From contig NZ_JASNJD010000020.1 in the NCBI RefSeq assembly GCF_030164425.1, positions 1 through 64,000 on the forward strand: a stretch of DNA of 64,000 bases. Direction: 5' to 3'. The notes under the pieces are model-generated. The model was not told where the DNA came from, searched no databases, and worked only from the letters and a program-made list of their open reading frames with translations. Each line of letters begins with the position of its first letter. Position 1 is the first letter of the stretch. Positions 46,933-55,422 of the stretch are shown here, piece after piece. This DNA is from Pseudodonghicola flavimaris (GTDB taxonomy: Bacteria > Pseudomonadota > Alphaproteobacteria > Rhodobacterales > Rhodobacteraceae). A program made the translations under genes and the position numbers.

Positions 46933-48825
46933 ATGGCATACAAGGACGTGTACGAAGGCTGGAAGCGCGACCCTGAGGCCTTCTGGATGGAAGCGGCCCA
47001 GGCCATCGACTGGATCGAGCCCCCCTCGAAGGCCCTGTTCGACGACAAGGCCCCGATCTACGAATGGTTCGCCGACGCCAAGGTGAACGCCTGCTGGAAC
47101 GCCGTCGACCGCCATGTCGAAGCCGGCCGCGGCAGCGAGATCGCGATCCAGCACGAGAGCCCGATCACCCACGCCACCAAGGGCATCACCTATGCCGAGC
47201 TGCAAAAGCGCGTCGCCTCCCTGGCCGGGGCACTGCGCATGCGCGGCGTGGAAAAGGGCGACCGGGTCATCATCTACATGCCGATGATCCCCGAGGCGCT
47301 GGAGGCGATGCTGGCCTGTGCCCGTCTGGGCGCGGTTCACTCAGTGGTCTTCGGCGGCTTTGCCGCCCATGAGCTGGCGGTCCGCATCGACGACTGCACG
47401 CCCAAGGCGATCATCGCCGCCTCCTGCGGGCTGGAGCCCAACCGGGTGGTTCATTACAAACCGCTGCTGGACGAGGCCATCGAGCTGGCCGAGCACAAGC
47501 CGGAATTCTGCGTCATTTTCCAGCGCGAACAGGAAGTCGCCAAGCTGATCGAGGGCCGCGATTTCAACTGGCACGGCTTCCAGTACGGGGTGAAACCGGC
47601 CGAATGCGTGCCGGTCGAGGGCAATCACCCGGCCTATATCCTCTATACCTCCGGCACCACTGGCCAGCCCAAGGGCGTGGTGCGCCACACCGCCGGCCAT
47701 ATCGTCGCCCTGCAATGGACGATGAAGAACATCTACAACATCGAGGCCGGCGACCGGTTCTGGGCCGCTTCGGACGTCGGCTGGGTCGTCGGGCACAGCT
47801 ATATCTGCTACGGCCCGCTGCTGGCCGGCGCGATGACCATCGTCTTCGAAGGCAAGCCGGTGGGCACCCCCCACCCCGGCGTCTTCTGGCGGGTGATCCA
47901 GAACAACCGGGTCAAGAGCTTCTTCACTGCGCCGACCGCCCTGCGCGCCATCAAGCGCGAGGATCCGAACGGCGAGTGGATCAAACGCTATGCCAAGCAC
48001 GAGCTGCAGGCGATCTTCCTCGCCGGCGAGCGCGCCGACCCCGATACCATCCAATGGGCGCAGAAGCATTTCGGGGTGCCGGTGATCGACCACTGGTGGC
48101 AGACCGAGACCGGCTGGGCGATCGCCGCCAACCCGCTGGGGATCGAGGAACTGCCGATCAAGCTCGGCTCGCCCTCGGTGCCGATGCCGGGTTATGACGT
48201 GCAGGTGCTGGACGACGCCGGCCACCCGGTTCCCGCGGGAGAGCTCGGCGCCATCGCCATCAAGCTGCCGCTGCCGCCGGGCACGCTGCCGACGCTGTGG
48301 AATGCCGAGGAGCGCTTCCGCAAGAGCTATCTCGATACCTTCCCCGGCTATTACGAGACCGGCGATGCCGGCATGATCGACGAGGATGGCTATCTCTACA
48401 TCATGGCGCGCACCGATGACGTCATCAACGTCGCCGGCCACCGCCTGTCGACCGGCGCGATGGAAGAGGTTCTCGCCTCGCATCCCGACGTCGCCGAATG
48501 CGCGGTGATCGGCGCCTCGGACGCGCTGAAGGGACAGACGCCGCTGGGCTTCCTTATCCTGTCGGCCGGGGTGAACCGCGATCACGCCGAGATCGTCAAG
48601 GAATGCGTCACGCTGGTGCGCGACCAGATCGGCCCGGTGGCCGCCTTCAAGCTGGCCGTGGTGGTCGACCGCCTGCCCAAGACCCGTTCGGGCAAGATCC
48701 TGCGCGGCACCATGGTCTCCATCGCCGACAGCAAACCCTACAAGATGCCGGCAACCATCGACGATCCCGCCGTGCTCGACGAAATCAAGGTCGCGCTGCA
48801 GACCATCGGCTACGCCAAGGACTGA
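46933..48825 (+). CDS. prpE: propionyl-CoA synthetase
   Basis: A 630-residue acyl-CoA synthetase of the acetyl/propionyl-CoA synthetase family. The N-terminal YKDVYEGWKRDPEAFW block and length fit PrpE rather than Acs (about 650 residues with a different N-terminus). The AMP-binding motif is YTSGTTGQPKG, WWQTETGW is the acyl-pocket region and KTRSGKILR carries the lysine that is acetylated in regulation. It activates propionate for the methylmalonyl-CoA or methylcitrate route. GAGGAGGGA precedes the ATG at 46933. Confidence 0.94.
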   Translation: MAYKDVYEGWKRDPEAFWMEAAQAIDWIEPPSKALFDDKAPIYEWFADAKVNACWNAVDRHVEAGRGSEIAIQHESPITHATKGITYAELQKRVASLAGALRMRGVEKGDRVIIYMPMIPEALEAMLACARLGAVHSVVFGGFAAHELAVRIDDCTPKAIIAASCGLEPNRVVHYKPLLDEAIELAEHKPEFCVIFQREQEVAKLIEGRDFNWHGFQYGVKPAECVPVEGNHPAYILYTSGTTGQPKGVVRHTAGHIVALQWTMKNIYNIEAGDRFWAASDVGWVVGHSYICYGPLLAGAMTIVFEGKPVGTPHPGVFWRVIQNNRVKSFFTAPTALRAIKREDPNGEWIKRYAKHELQAIFLAGERADPDTIQWAQKHFGVPVIDHWWQTETGWAIAANPLGIEELPIKLGSPSVPMPGYDVQVLDDAGHPVPAGELGAIAIKLPLPPGTLPTLWNAEERFRKSYLDTFPGYYETGDAGMIDEDGYLYIMARTDDVINVAGHRLSTGAMEEVLASHPDVAECAVIGASDALKGQTPLGFLILSAGVNRDHAEIVKECVTLVRDQIGPVAAFKLAVVVDRLPKTRSGKILRGTMVSIADSKPYKMPATIDDPAVLDEIKVALQTIGYAKD

Positions 48826-48836
48826 TACGCCTGGCC

Positions 48837-48863
48837 CGGGGCGCCCTGCCTTTAGGCGCCCCG
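48837..48863 (+). terminator. terminator of prpE
   Basis: Perfect nine-base arms CGGGGCGCC (48837-48845) and GGCGCCCCG (48855-48863) with a nine-base loop, 12 bases after the prpE stop. Confidence 0.6.
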
Positions 48864-48945
48864 GTGGGCGGAGCCGCGAATCCGCAAAGCTCCGCTTGCA
48901 CTCTCCCCGCCCGGGCTTAGGCTGCCCCGTGCAGGAGAGTTACAT

Positions 48946-50376
48946 ATGTCAAACAAAGATCTCTGGCGCCTGAGCGCCACCGAAACCGCCGCCCGGACCA
49001 CTGCCGGCGATATCACCGCCACGGCCGCCGTCGACGCCGCCATCGCCCGGATGGAGACGGTGAACCCGGCGCTGAATGCCGTCGTGGTCAGCCTGGCCGA
49101 GTCCGCGCGCGCACGTGCCGCCGCGCTGGACAAGGCCCGCGCCGACGGCGCCCCCTGCGGCCCGCTGCACGGCGTGCCGGTGACCATCAAGATCAACGTC
49201 GATCAGGCCGGAGAGGCCACCTCGAACGGGGTGGTCGCTCTCAAGGACATGATCGCGCCGGCGAATGCGCCGCTGGTCGACAATCTGCTCAACGCCGGGG
49301 CAGTGGTGATCGGGCGCACCAATACGCCGGAATTCTCGTTTCGCGCCGACACCGACAACCCGCTGCACGGCCGCACCCGCAACCCCTGGGGCGATCACCT
49401 GTCGCCGGGCGGGTCCTCCGGCGGGGCGGGCTCGGCGGTGGCGGCCGGCATCGGCGCCCTCGCCCATGGCAACGATATCGGCGGCTCGCTGCGATTTCCC
49501 GCCGCCGCCAACGGCGTCGTGACGATCAAGCCGGGCATGGGCCGGGTGCCGGCCTATAACCCCAGCCAGACCGCCGAGCGGGGCATGCTGTCCCAGGCGA
49601 TGTCGGTGCAGGGGCTGATCGCGCGCAGCGCCGCGGATCTGCATCTGTCGATGCCGTCGATGATCCGGACCGACCCGCGCGATCCCTATCACGTGCCGCT
49701 GGACTGGAAAGGGGCGCCGCTCGACGGGCCGATCAAGGTCGGCTTCACCAAGGAGACCTATGAGTTCGACCTGCACCCGGAGGTGTCCCGCGCCCTCGAT
49801 CTGGCGCGCGACGCGCTGGTCGATGCCGGCTATCAGGTCGAGGAGGTGGAGCCGCCGATGCTGCGCGAGATCGGCATCGAGGGCTATCGCACCCTGATGG
49901 GCGAGGCCAAGGCGCTGATGGAAGCCGATATCCGCGCCAAGGGCTCTGCCACCATCCAGGCCGTCTTCGACGAATATTACGCCCAGTTCCCGCCCTACGA
50001 GGGCACCGAGCTGCTGCAGATGATGGCCAAGCGCAGCTATTACGCCCGGGTCTGGTCCGAGTTCCTCGCAACCTATCCGCTGGTCCTCACGCCCTTCCTG
50101 CCGCAGCCCTTCTTCCGCCCCGACCGCGATACCGAAGGGGCCGAGGGCATGCGCGAAGTGATGGGAGGATCGCTCTGGTCCTATTCGATGAACTACATCG
50201 GGCTGCCCGCGGCCAACGTCCCGGCCCTGCTGGCGGATCTGCCGGCGGGCCCGACCCCGGTGAACGTGCAGATCGTCGCCCGCCGCTGGCGCGAGGATCT
50301 GGCAGTCGACGCCAGCATCGCCATCGAATCCCGTCTCGATACGCTGAGCGAGGCGCTCTGGTCCCGGATGGGCTGA
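48946..50376 (+). CDS. amidase-signature family hydrolase
   Basis: A 476-residue amidase-signature enzyme with the full Ser-cisSer-Lys triad: Lys82 (VTIKINV), cis-Ser at 157/158 (GGSSGGAG) and nucleophile Ser181 (DIGGSLRFPA). The family hydrolyses carboxamides, including glutamine in GatA. There are no GatB/GatC genes here and the central and C-terminal regions differ from GatA, so a free amidase of unknown substrate is more likely. It is a single gene with a terminator at 50390-50420. Confidence 0.92.
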   Translation: MSNKDLWRLSATETAARTTAGDITATAAVDAAIARMETVNPALNAVVVSLAESARARAAALDKARADGAPCGPLHGVPVTIKINVDQAGEATSNGVVALKDMIAPANAPLVDNLLNAGAVVIGRTNTPEFSFRADTDNPLHGRTRNPWGDHLSPGGSSGGAGSAVAAGIGALAHGNDIGGSLRFPAAANGVVTIKPGMGRVPAYNPSQTAERGMLSQAMSVQGLIARSAADLHLSMPSMIRTDPRDPYHVPLDWKGAPLDGPIKVGFTKETYEFDLHPEVSRALDLARDALVDAGYQVEEVEPPMLREIGIEGYRTLMGEAKALMEADIRAKGSATIQAVFDEYYAQFPPYEGTELLQMMAKRSYYARVWSEFLATYPLVLTPFLPQPFFRPDRDTEGAEGMREVMGGSLWSYSMNYIGLPAANVPALLADLPAGPTPVNVQIVARRWREDLAVDASIAIESRLDTLSEALWSRMG

Positions 50377-50389
50377 GCCGCAAAAATTC

Positions 50390-50420
50390 GGGCGCGGGGC
50401 TCACTCACTCCCCCGCGCCC
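50390..50420 (+). terminator. terminator of the amidase gene
   Basis: Perfect ten-base arms GGGCGCGGGG and CCCCGCGCCC with an eleven-base loop, 14 bases after the stop. GGAGCTTTTG follows. Confidence 0.65.
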
Positions 50421-50596
50421 GGAGCTTTTGAAATTGACCTTCACCTCAATTGAACTCCGGTCCCACTCACGCGAAACCGGTATCCGCTTAGCAGATGGTG
50501 ATATTCTACCATCCTCACCGCGTCGTTTCTGTGAAGGAGATCATAGACAGACTTGGCACGATCTGTCTTTGTCGGCGCCGGGAAGGCACCATCGTC

Positions 50597-51358
50597 TCAG
50601 GTGAACTGCTCCGAGATCAGACGCTCTTCCAGCCCGTGGCCCGGATCGAACAGGATCCGATGGCGCACCTTCGGCTCCGAGCGGATTTCCACCCAGTCGA
50701 TGTCCATGATCGAGATGGAATCAGCATCCGCCATCACCGGGCGTTTTTCCGGTTCCAGCACGTCGAAACGCACCTTGGCGGTCTTCGGCAGCAGCGCCCC
50801 GCGCCAGCGGCGCGGCCGGAACGCGGCGATCGCGGTCAGCGCCAGCACATCCGACCCGATCGGCAGGATCGGCCCATGCGCCGAATAATTGTAGGCCGTC
50901 GAGCCCGCCGGGGTCGACAGCAGCGCGCCGTCGCAGACCAGTTCGGCCAGCCTGAGCCGACCGTCGACGCTGATCTTCAGCTTCGCCGCCTGCGGCCCGG
51001 CCCGGAGCAGCGAGACCTCGTTGATCGCCAGCGCCTCGTGCCGCCGGCCTTCCCGGTCCACCGCCACCATCGCCAGCGGATTGATGATCTCCTCCTCGGC
51101 GGCGGCCAGCCGGGTTTTCAGATCGTCCTCGCTGTATTCATTCATCAAAAAGCCGATGGTGCCGCGATTCATCCCGTAGACCGGCGCCGACAGCCCCGCC
51201 GTCGCATGCAGCGTGCGCAGCATGAACCCGTCGCCCCCCAGCGCCACGATCACATCGGCCGCCTCTGGGGTGACATCGCCATAGCGTCCGATCAGCTCGG
51301 TACGCGCCGCCTGCGCCACCGGCGCCTGACTGGCCAGGAACGCGATTTTCAGAGTCAT
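50597..51358 (-). CDS. nadK: NAD kinase
   Basis: A 253-residue NAD kinase that makes NADP+ from NAD+ and ATP. ALGGDGFMLRTLH is the GGDG motif with the catalytic aspartate, NEYSEDDL and NEVSLLR bind NAD, and DGALLSTPAGSTAYN is the conserved second block. The ATG at 51358 gives a normal length. It is divergent from glyA with a 165-base gap. The upstream 220 bases toward the amidase gene contain only that gene's terminator. Confidence 0.95.
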   Translation of the reverse strand: MTLKIAFLASQAPVAQAARTELIGRYGDVTPEAADVIVALGGDGFMLRTLHATAGLSAPVYGMNRGTIGFLMNEYSEDDLKTRLAAAEEEIINPLAMVAVDREGRRHEALAINEVSLLRAGPQAAKLKISVDGRLRLAELVCDGALLSTPAGSTAYNYSAHGPILPIGSDVLALTAIAAFRPRRWRGALLPKTAKVRFDVLEPEKRPVMADADSISIMDIDWVEIRSEPKVRHRILFDPGHGLEERLISEQFT

Positions 51359-51523
51359 GGCAGGGGTTTCCGGTGTTGCGCAATCGGTTCCGAAACAAAC
51401 ATACCTTTCCCGTCTTGACCAGCCTTGCCGCCGCATCCCGCCGAAACGTCGCATTCCGGGCTTTTCGTAGCCCCGCCTTTCCAGTAGGAACGCCGCCATC
51501 CACCGCAGATGATGGGAGTTACC

Positions 51524-52816
51524 ATGAGCGCGCCCAGTGAGACCGGCTTTTTCACCCAAACCCTCGCCGACCGCGATCCCGAGATCGCCAAGGCCATCGG
51601 CCTTGAGCTGGGCCGCCAGCGCGACGAGATCGAGCTGATCGCCAGCGAGAACATCGTCAGCGCCGCCGTGCTTGAAGCACAGGGCTCGATCATGACCAAC
51701 AAATATGCCGAAGGCTACCCCGGCAAGCGCTATTACGGCGGCTGCCAGTTCGTCGATATCGCCGAACAGCTGGCGATCGACCGGGCCAAACAGCTCTTCG
51801 GTTGTGACTTTGCCAACGTGCAGCCGAACTCCGGCAGTCAGGCCAACCAGGGCGTGTTCCAGGCGCTGATCCAGCCCGGCGACACCATCCTGGGGATGAG
51901 CCTCGACGCCGGCGGCCACCTGACCCACGGCGCCAAGCCGAACCAGTCGGGCAAATGGTTCCACGCGGTGCAATACGGCGTGCGCCAGCAGGACCAGCGG
52001 ATCGACTACGACCAGATCCGCGAACTGGCCCAGGAAAACAAACCGAAGCTGATCGTCGCCGGCGGCTCGGCCATCCCGCGCCAGGTGGATTTCGCCAAGA
52101 TGCGCGAGATCGCCGACGAGATCGGCGCCTACCTGATGGTCGACATGGCGCATTTCGCCGGTCTGGTCGCCGGGGGTCAGCACCCCTCGCCCTTCCCGCA
52201 TGCCCATGTGGTCACCACCACCACCCACAAGACCCTGCGCGGTCCCCGTGGCGGCATGATCCTGACCAATGACGAGGCGATCGCCAAGAAGATCAACTCG
52301 GCCATCTTCCCCGGCATCCAGGGCGGCCCGCTGATGCATGTGATCGCCGCCAAGGCGGTGGCCTTCGGCGAGGCACTGCGCCCCGAGTTCAAGGATTACG
52401 CCGCGCAGGTGGTCAAGAACGCCCAGGCGCTCGGCGATCAGCTGATGAAGGGCGGTCTCGACCTCGTCACCGGCGGTACCGATACCCATGTGCTGCTGGT
52501 CGACCTGCGCCCCAAAGGCGTGAAGGGCAATGAGACCGAGAAGGCGCTGGAACGCGCCCATATCACCTGCAACAAGAACGGCGTGCCCTTCGATCCGGAA
52601 AAACCCACCGTCACCTCGGGTGTGCGGCTCGGCTCCCCCGCCGGCACCACCCGCGGCTTCAAGGAGGCCGAGTTCCGCCAAATCGCCGACTGGATCATCG
52701 AGGTTGTCGACGGGCTTGCCGCCAATGGCGCCGAAGGCAATGCCGAGGTCGAGGAAAAGGTCAAAGCCGAAGTGGCCGCGCTCTGCGCCCGCTTCCCGCT
52801 CTACCCCGCGCTCTGA
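51524..52816 (+). CDS. glyA: serine hydroxymethyltransferase
   Basis: A 430-residue PLP enzyme that interconverts serine and glycine with tetrahydrofolate. [10 protein letters not shown] is the N-terminal substrate block, [10 protein letters not shown] precedes the PLP lysine Lys236 in [14 protein letters not shown], and the C-terminus contains [17 protein letters not shown] precedes the ATG at 51524. Length and motifs are complete. It supplies one-carbon units, and no glycine riboswitch is evident in the leader. Confidence 0.97.
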   Translation: MSAPSETGFFTQTLADRDPEIAKAIGLELGRQRDEIELIASENIVSAAVLEAQGSIMTNKYAEGYPGKRYYGGCQFVDIAEQLAIDRAKQLFGCDFANVQPNSGSQANQGVFQALIQPGDTILGMSLDAGGHLTHGAKPNQSGKWFHAVQYGVRQQDQRIDYDQIRELAQENKPKLIVAGGSAIPRQVDFAKMREIADEIGAYLMVDMAHFAGLVAGGQHPSPFPHAHVVTTTTHKTLRGPRGGMILTNDEAIAKKINSAIFPGIQGGPLMHVIAAKAVAFGEALRPEFKDYAAQVVKNAQALGDQLMKGGLDLVTGGTDTHVLLVDLRPKGVKGNETEKALERAHITCNKNGVPFDPEKPTVTSGVRLGSPAGTTRGFKEAEFRQIADWIIEVVDGLAANGAEGNAEVEEKVKAEVAALCARFPLYPAL

Positions 52817-52839
52817 TCCGCATCGCGGTCAGGTTTCAG

Positions 52840-52865
52840 ACGGCCGTCCTCCCGGGGGCGGCCGT
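52840..52865 (+). terminator. terminator of glyA
   Basis: Arms ACGGCCG (52840-52846) and CGGCCGT (52859-52865) enclose a CCC/GGG-rich loop that can extend the stem. TT follows the second arm. Confidence 0.6.
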
Positions 52866-52912
52866 TTCGCGTTGCCGGCGCCCTACCCCGGAGAGACCGC
52901 CCCGGTCCTTTT

Positions 52913-52939
52913 CTGGCTGAAAATATCCTCGCCGAAGGC
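52913..52939. repeat. degenerate copy of the AAATATCC intergenic element
   Basis: CTGGCTGAAAATATCC followed by CTCGCCGAAGGC resembles the first half of the element at 34168-34218 but lacks the GGGGGC-AGA-GCCCCC hairpin. It lies between convergent genes. Confidence 0.5.
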
Positions 52940-52956
52940 CCGTGCCAAAGGCGCGG

Positions 52957-53331
52957 TCAGAGAAAGCCGCGCCAGCGCAGGACGACGATCAGAAGGGCGA
53001 ACCACAGCAGGATATTGACCGCCAGCCCCCCCAGCATGCCCAGCCACCAGCCCAGACGCCGGTCGGCCAGATCGATGGCCTTCAGATGGCGGCCGACCTC
53101 ATCGGCCGCCTGCCCCAGGTCGCCGGTCGCCAGCGTCAGCCGCAGCTTCGGATGATCGGCGAAGCGCTCGGCCGCGGCCAGCCGGTCGGCCTGGTGGCGG
53201 ATGTGCCGGGGCAGATGCCGGCGCGCCGGTTTCAGCGCCGCCGTCAGGGTGCCGCCCTTCACCCCCAGCTTCTGATGCAGAAGCCGGGTGATCTCGGCGA
53301 TACGGGTTTCGAGCGAAGCGGAATCGGTCAC
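52957..53331 (-). CDS. hypothetical single-span membrane protein
   Basis: A 124-residue protein with a soluble charged N-terminal part (helical, rich in Leu/Arg/Ala; ETRIAEITRLLHQKLGVKGG) and one long C-terminal membrane region (about 95-119, WLGMLGGLAVNILLWFALLIVVL) ending in RWRGFL. I do not recognise a family. It stands alone, convergent with glyA and divergent from the esterase gene. Coding character is good and the frame has no competitor. Confidence 0.7.
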   Translation of the reverse strand: MTDSASLETRIAEITRLLHQKLGVKGGTLTAALKPARRHLPRHIRHQADRLAAAERFADHPKLRLTLATGDLGQAADEVGRHLKAIDLADRRLGWWLGMLGGLAVNILLWFALLIVVLRWRGFL

Positions 53332-53477
53332 GGCAACGGGCCTCGGGCAGCGGCGAACCCGGGGAGAGTAGCGATGCCCGACGGCAGGCTCAATGCCCCG
53401 CGCGAAAGCGGCCTCCGCACAGGGGCGGCGCGCGATGGGGCTGGCGCGGCCGATCGCGCAGCGCTATCACCAAGGCC

Positions 53478-54236
53478 ATGCTGAACACTATTCTTCACGG
53501 CACCCCCACCGCGGAGCCGCCGCTCCTGATCGCCCACGGGCTGTTCGGATCGGGCCGCAACTGGGGCGTCATCGCCAAACGCCTGTCGGACGAACGCCAG
53601 GTGATCGCCGTCGACATGCGCAACCACGGTCAGAGCCCGTGGTCGCCGCAGCACGGCTATGCCGATCTGGCCGCCGATCTGGCCGAGGTGATCGCCGCCC
53701 ACGGCGGCCGGGCCGATGTGCTGGGCCATTCGATGGGCGGCAAGTCGGCGATGATGCTGGCGCTGGGGCATGGCGATCTGGTCCGCAAGCTCATCATCGG
53801 CGACATCGCCCCGGTGGCCTATGGCCACAGCCAGGCCCATCATATCACCGCGATGCGAGCGGTGGATTTCAGCACGGTGGAACGCCGCTCGGACGCAGAA
53901 GCGCAGCTGGCCGCCCAGGGGGTGGAGAAGGCGCTGCAGAGCTTCTTCACCCAGTCGCTCGACCTCAAGGACAGGCGCTGGCGGCTGAACCTCGATGTGC
54001 TCGAAGCCGAGATGCCGAAGATCCTCTCCTTCCCAGAGGTCACCGGGCATTGGGACGGCCCGGCGCTGTTTCTCTCCGGGGCCGAGTCGGATTACGTCAA
54101 GCCGGAGTACCGACCCAAGATCCGGGCGCTGTTTCCGAACGCACGTTTTGCCAAGCTGGCCGGCGCCGGCCATTGGCTGCACGCGGACAAGCCGCGGGAG
54201 TTCGAGGCGACAGTGCGCGCCTTTCTGAACGCCTGA
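53478..54236 (+). CDS. alpha/beta hydrolase, YbfF-like esterase
   Basis: A 252-residue alpha/beta hydrolase. HGLFGSGRNWG is the oxyanion/entry block of the YbfF/ABHD11 group, VDMRNHGQSP follows, the nucleophile is in GHSMGGK, and the histidine in GAGHWLHAD. The acid is probably in the GAESDYV loop. These enzymes act on acyl or thioester substrates. It is a single gene, convergent with the rhodanese gene across a double hairpin. Confidence 0.9.
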   Translation: MLNTILHGTPTAEPPLLIAHGLFGSGRNWGVIAKRLSDERQVIAVDMRNHGQSPWSPQHGYADLAADLAEVIAAHGGRADVLGHSMGGKSAMMLALGHGDLVRKLIIGDIAPVAYGHSQAHHITAMRAVDFSTVERRSDAEAQLAAQGVEKALQSFFTQSLDLKDRRWRLNLDVLEAEMPKILSFPEVTGHWDGPALFLSGAESDYVKPEYRPKIRALFPNARFAKLAGAGHWLHADKPREFEATVRAFLNA

Positions 54237-54238
54237 GT

Positions 54239-54282
54239 GTCGCCCCCAAAGAGGGGCGACGCGCGCGCCGCAGGCGGCGCGC
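54239..54282. terminator. double hairpin between convergent genes
   Basis: GTCGCCCC/GGGGCGAC (54239-54246 with 54253-54260) is followed by GCGCGCCGC-AG-GCGGCGCGC (54263-54282). Both stems are perfect. The element overlaps neither gene and can serve both directions. Confidence 0.6.
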
Positions 54283-54290
54283 CAGACCGG

Positions 54291-54683
54291 TCACATGCCG
54301 GGATCGACCGGCTCCACCATCGGGCCGCCGGCGTCTTTCCAGCCTTCCAGCCCGCCCATGTTGTAGACCTCGGCATAGCCCATGTCCTTCAGCAGCTTGC
54401 CGGCCAGCGCCGCGCGCCCGCCAGAGGCGCAATGCACCACGATGGGACGGTCGGTTCTCAGTTCCGGATCGTGGAACTGGCTGCCTTGGCTGGCACGGAA
54501 ATCCAGCATGCCGCGCGGGATGTGATGCGCCCCCAGCGCATGACCCGATTTCTGCAGCTCGGGCGCATCGCGCACATCCAGCAGCAGTGCGCCCCCGGCG
54601 ACCAGCTCCTGCGCCTTGGTGCCATCGATACGCGGCACCGCCGCATTGGCGGCATCCATCAGATCCTGCAACGTTACGGCCAT
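54291..54683 (-). CDS. rhodanese-domain protein
   Basis: A 130-residue single-domain rhodanese. LLLDVRDAPELQKSGH, GAHHIPRGMLDFRA and the active-site loop HCASGGRAA with its cysteine are all present, ending in NMGGLEGWKDAGGP. It would carry sulfur as a persulfide. ATG 54683 is chosen; an upstream extension is not conserved. It is followed across a gap by the Lrp regulator in the same direction but is probably separate. A sulfide-type operator lies upstream of another gene (37943-37962), not this one. Confidence 0.92.
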   Translation of the reverse strand: MAVTLQDLMDAANAAVPRIDGTKAQELVAGGALLLDVRDAPELQKSGHALGAHHIPRGMLDFRASQGSQFHDPELRTDRPIVVHCASGGRAALAGKLLKDMGYAEVYNMGGLEGWKDAGGPMVEPVDPGM

Positions 54684-54828
54684 ATCCGGTCCACTCCTCT
54701 CTTCGATGTTTCGGCTGTCCTTCTGACTATCAGACGGACCGCCCCGCGTCTGCGGCAAAGATATTTCTCGCCTGCGACAAAACCACGACGGCCCAAAGCG
54801 CAGGCAGGGTCGGGCCCGCCCGCCGCCC

Positions 54829-55311
54829 TCAGTCCGCGCCCCCGGCGGTGCGCAGTGGCCCGTCTTCCTTGACCGCCTGCATGGCCACATAGGTCGAGGT
54901 GCCGGCAACATGCGGCAGGGTGGAGATCTTCTCTGCCAGCACCCGCCGGTAATCCGACATCGACCGGGTGCGCACCTTCATCAGATAATCGAAATTGCCA
55001 GCGATCAGATGCACCTGCTCGATCTCGCCGATCCGGGCGACCGCGGCGTTGAAGGCGGCCAGGGCCGCTTCGCGGGTGTCGGTCAGCCGCACCTCGACAA
55101 AGGCGATGTGATCGAGGCCGAGCCGGATCGGATCGACCAGCGCGCGATAGCCGGTGATGATCCCCTCCGCCTCCAGCCGCCGCAGCCGCGCCTGGGTTGG
55201 CGATTTCGACAGGCCGATCCGGCGAGCGAGATCGGCGATGGACAGCCGCCCCTCCTCGGTCAGAACGTCCAGAATCGCCTGATCGAACCGGTCCAGATCA
55301 GGAAAGTTCAT
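54829..55311 (-). CDS. putR: Lrp/AsnC-family regulator, PutR-like
   Basis: A 160-residue Lrp-type regulator with an N-terminal helix-turn-helix (LSIADLARRIGLSKSPTQARLRRLEAEGII) and a ligand-binding/oligomerisation domain (QVHLIAGNFDYLMKV). Being divergent from putA, it matches PutR, the proline-responsive activator of proline use in alphaproteobacteria. The start is ATG 55311 or 55317. A 20-base palindrome at 55318-55337 abuts that start, suggesting autoregulation. Confidence 0.9.
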   Translation of the reverse strand: MNFPDLDRFDQAILDVLTEEGRLSIADLARRIGLSKSPTQARLRRLEAEGIITGYRALVDPIRLGLDHIAFVEVRLTDTREAALAAFNAAVARIGEIEQVHLIAGNFDYLMKVRTRSMSDYRRVLAEKISTLPHVAGTSTYVAMQAVKEDGPLRTAGGAD

Positions 55312-55317
55312 TTGCAT

Positions 55318-55337
55318 TGAAAATTTCCAAATTTTCA
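55318..55337. promoter_or_regulatory. candidate PutR operator, TGAAAATTT-N2-AAATTTTCA
   Basis: Perfect nine-base arms around CC, immediately upstream of the putR start and about 85 bases before putA. AT-rich sites of this type suit Lrp-family proteins. Confidence 0.55.
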
Positions 55338-55363
55338 GATCATATGGCTGCAGATATCAAATC

Positions 55364-55382
55364 ATCGGGCAAATGTCCCGAT
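55364..55382. promoter_or_regulatory. second inverted repeat, ATCGGG-N7-CCCGAT
   Basis: Perfect six-base arms 40 bases before the putA ATG. It may be a further operator or a leader hairpin. Confidence 0.4.
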
Positions 55383-55422
55383 AATCCGGATGTATGAAGG
55401 CGGAAATGCATCGGAGCCCGCC

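Noticed and set aside
50495-51418. A 307-codon plus-strand frame opposite nadK
   Set aside because: nadK on the minus strand has all NAD kinase motifs; the plus frame is a shadow.
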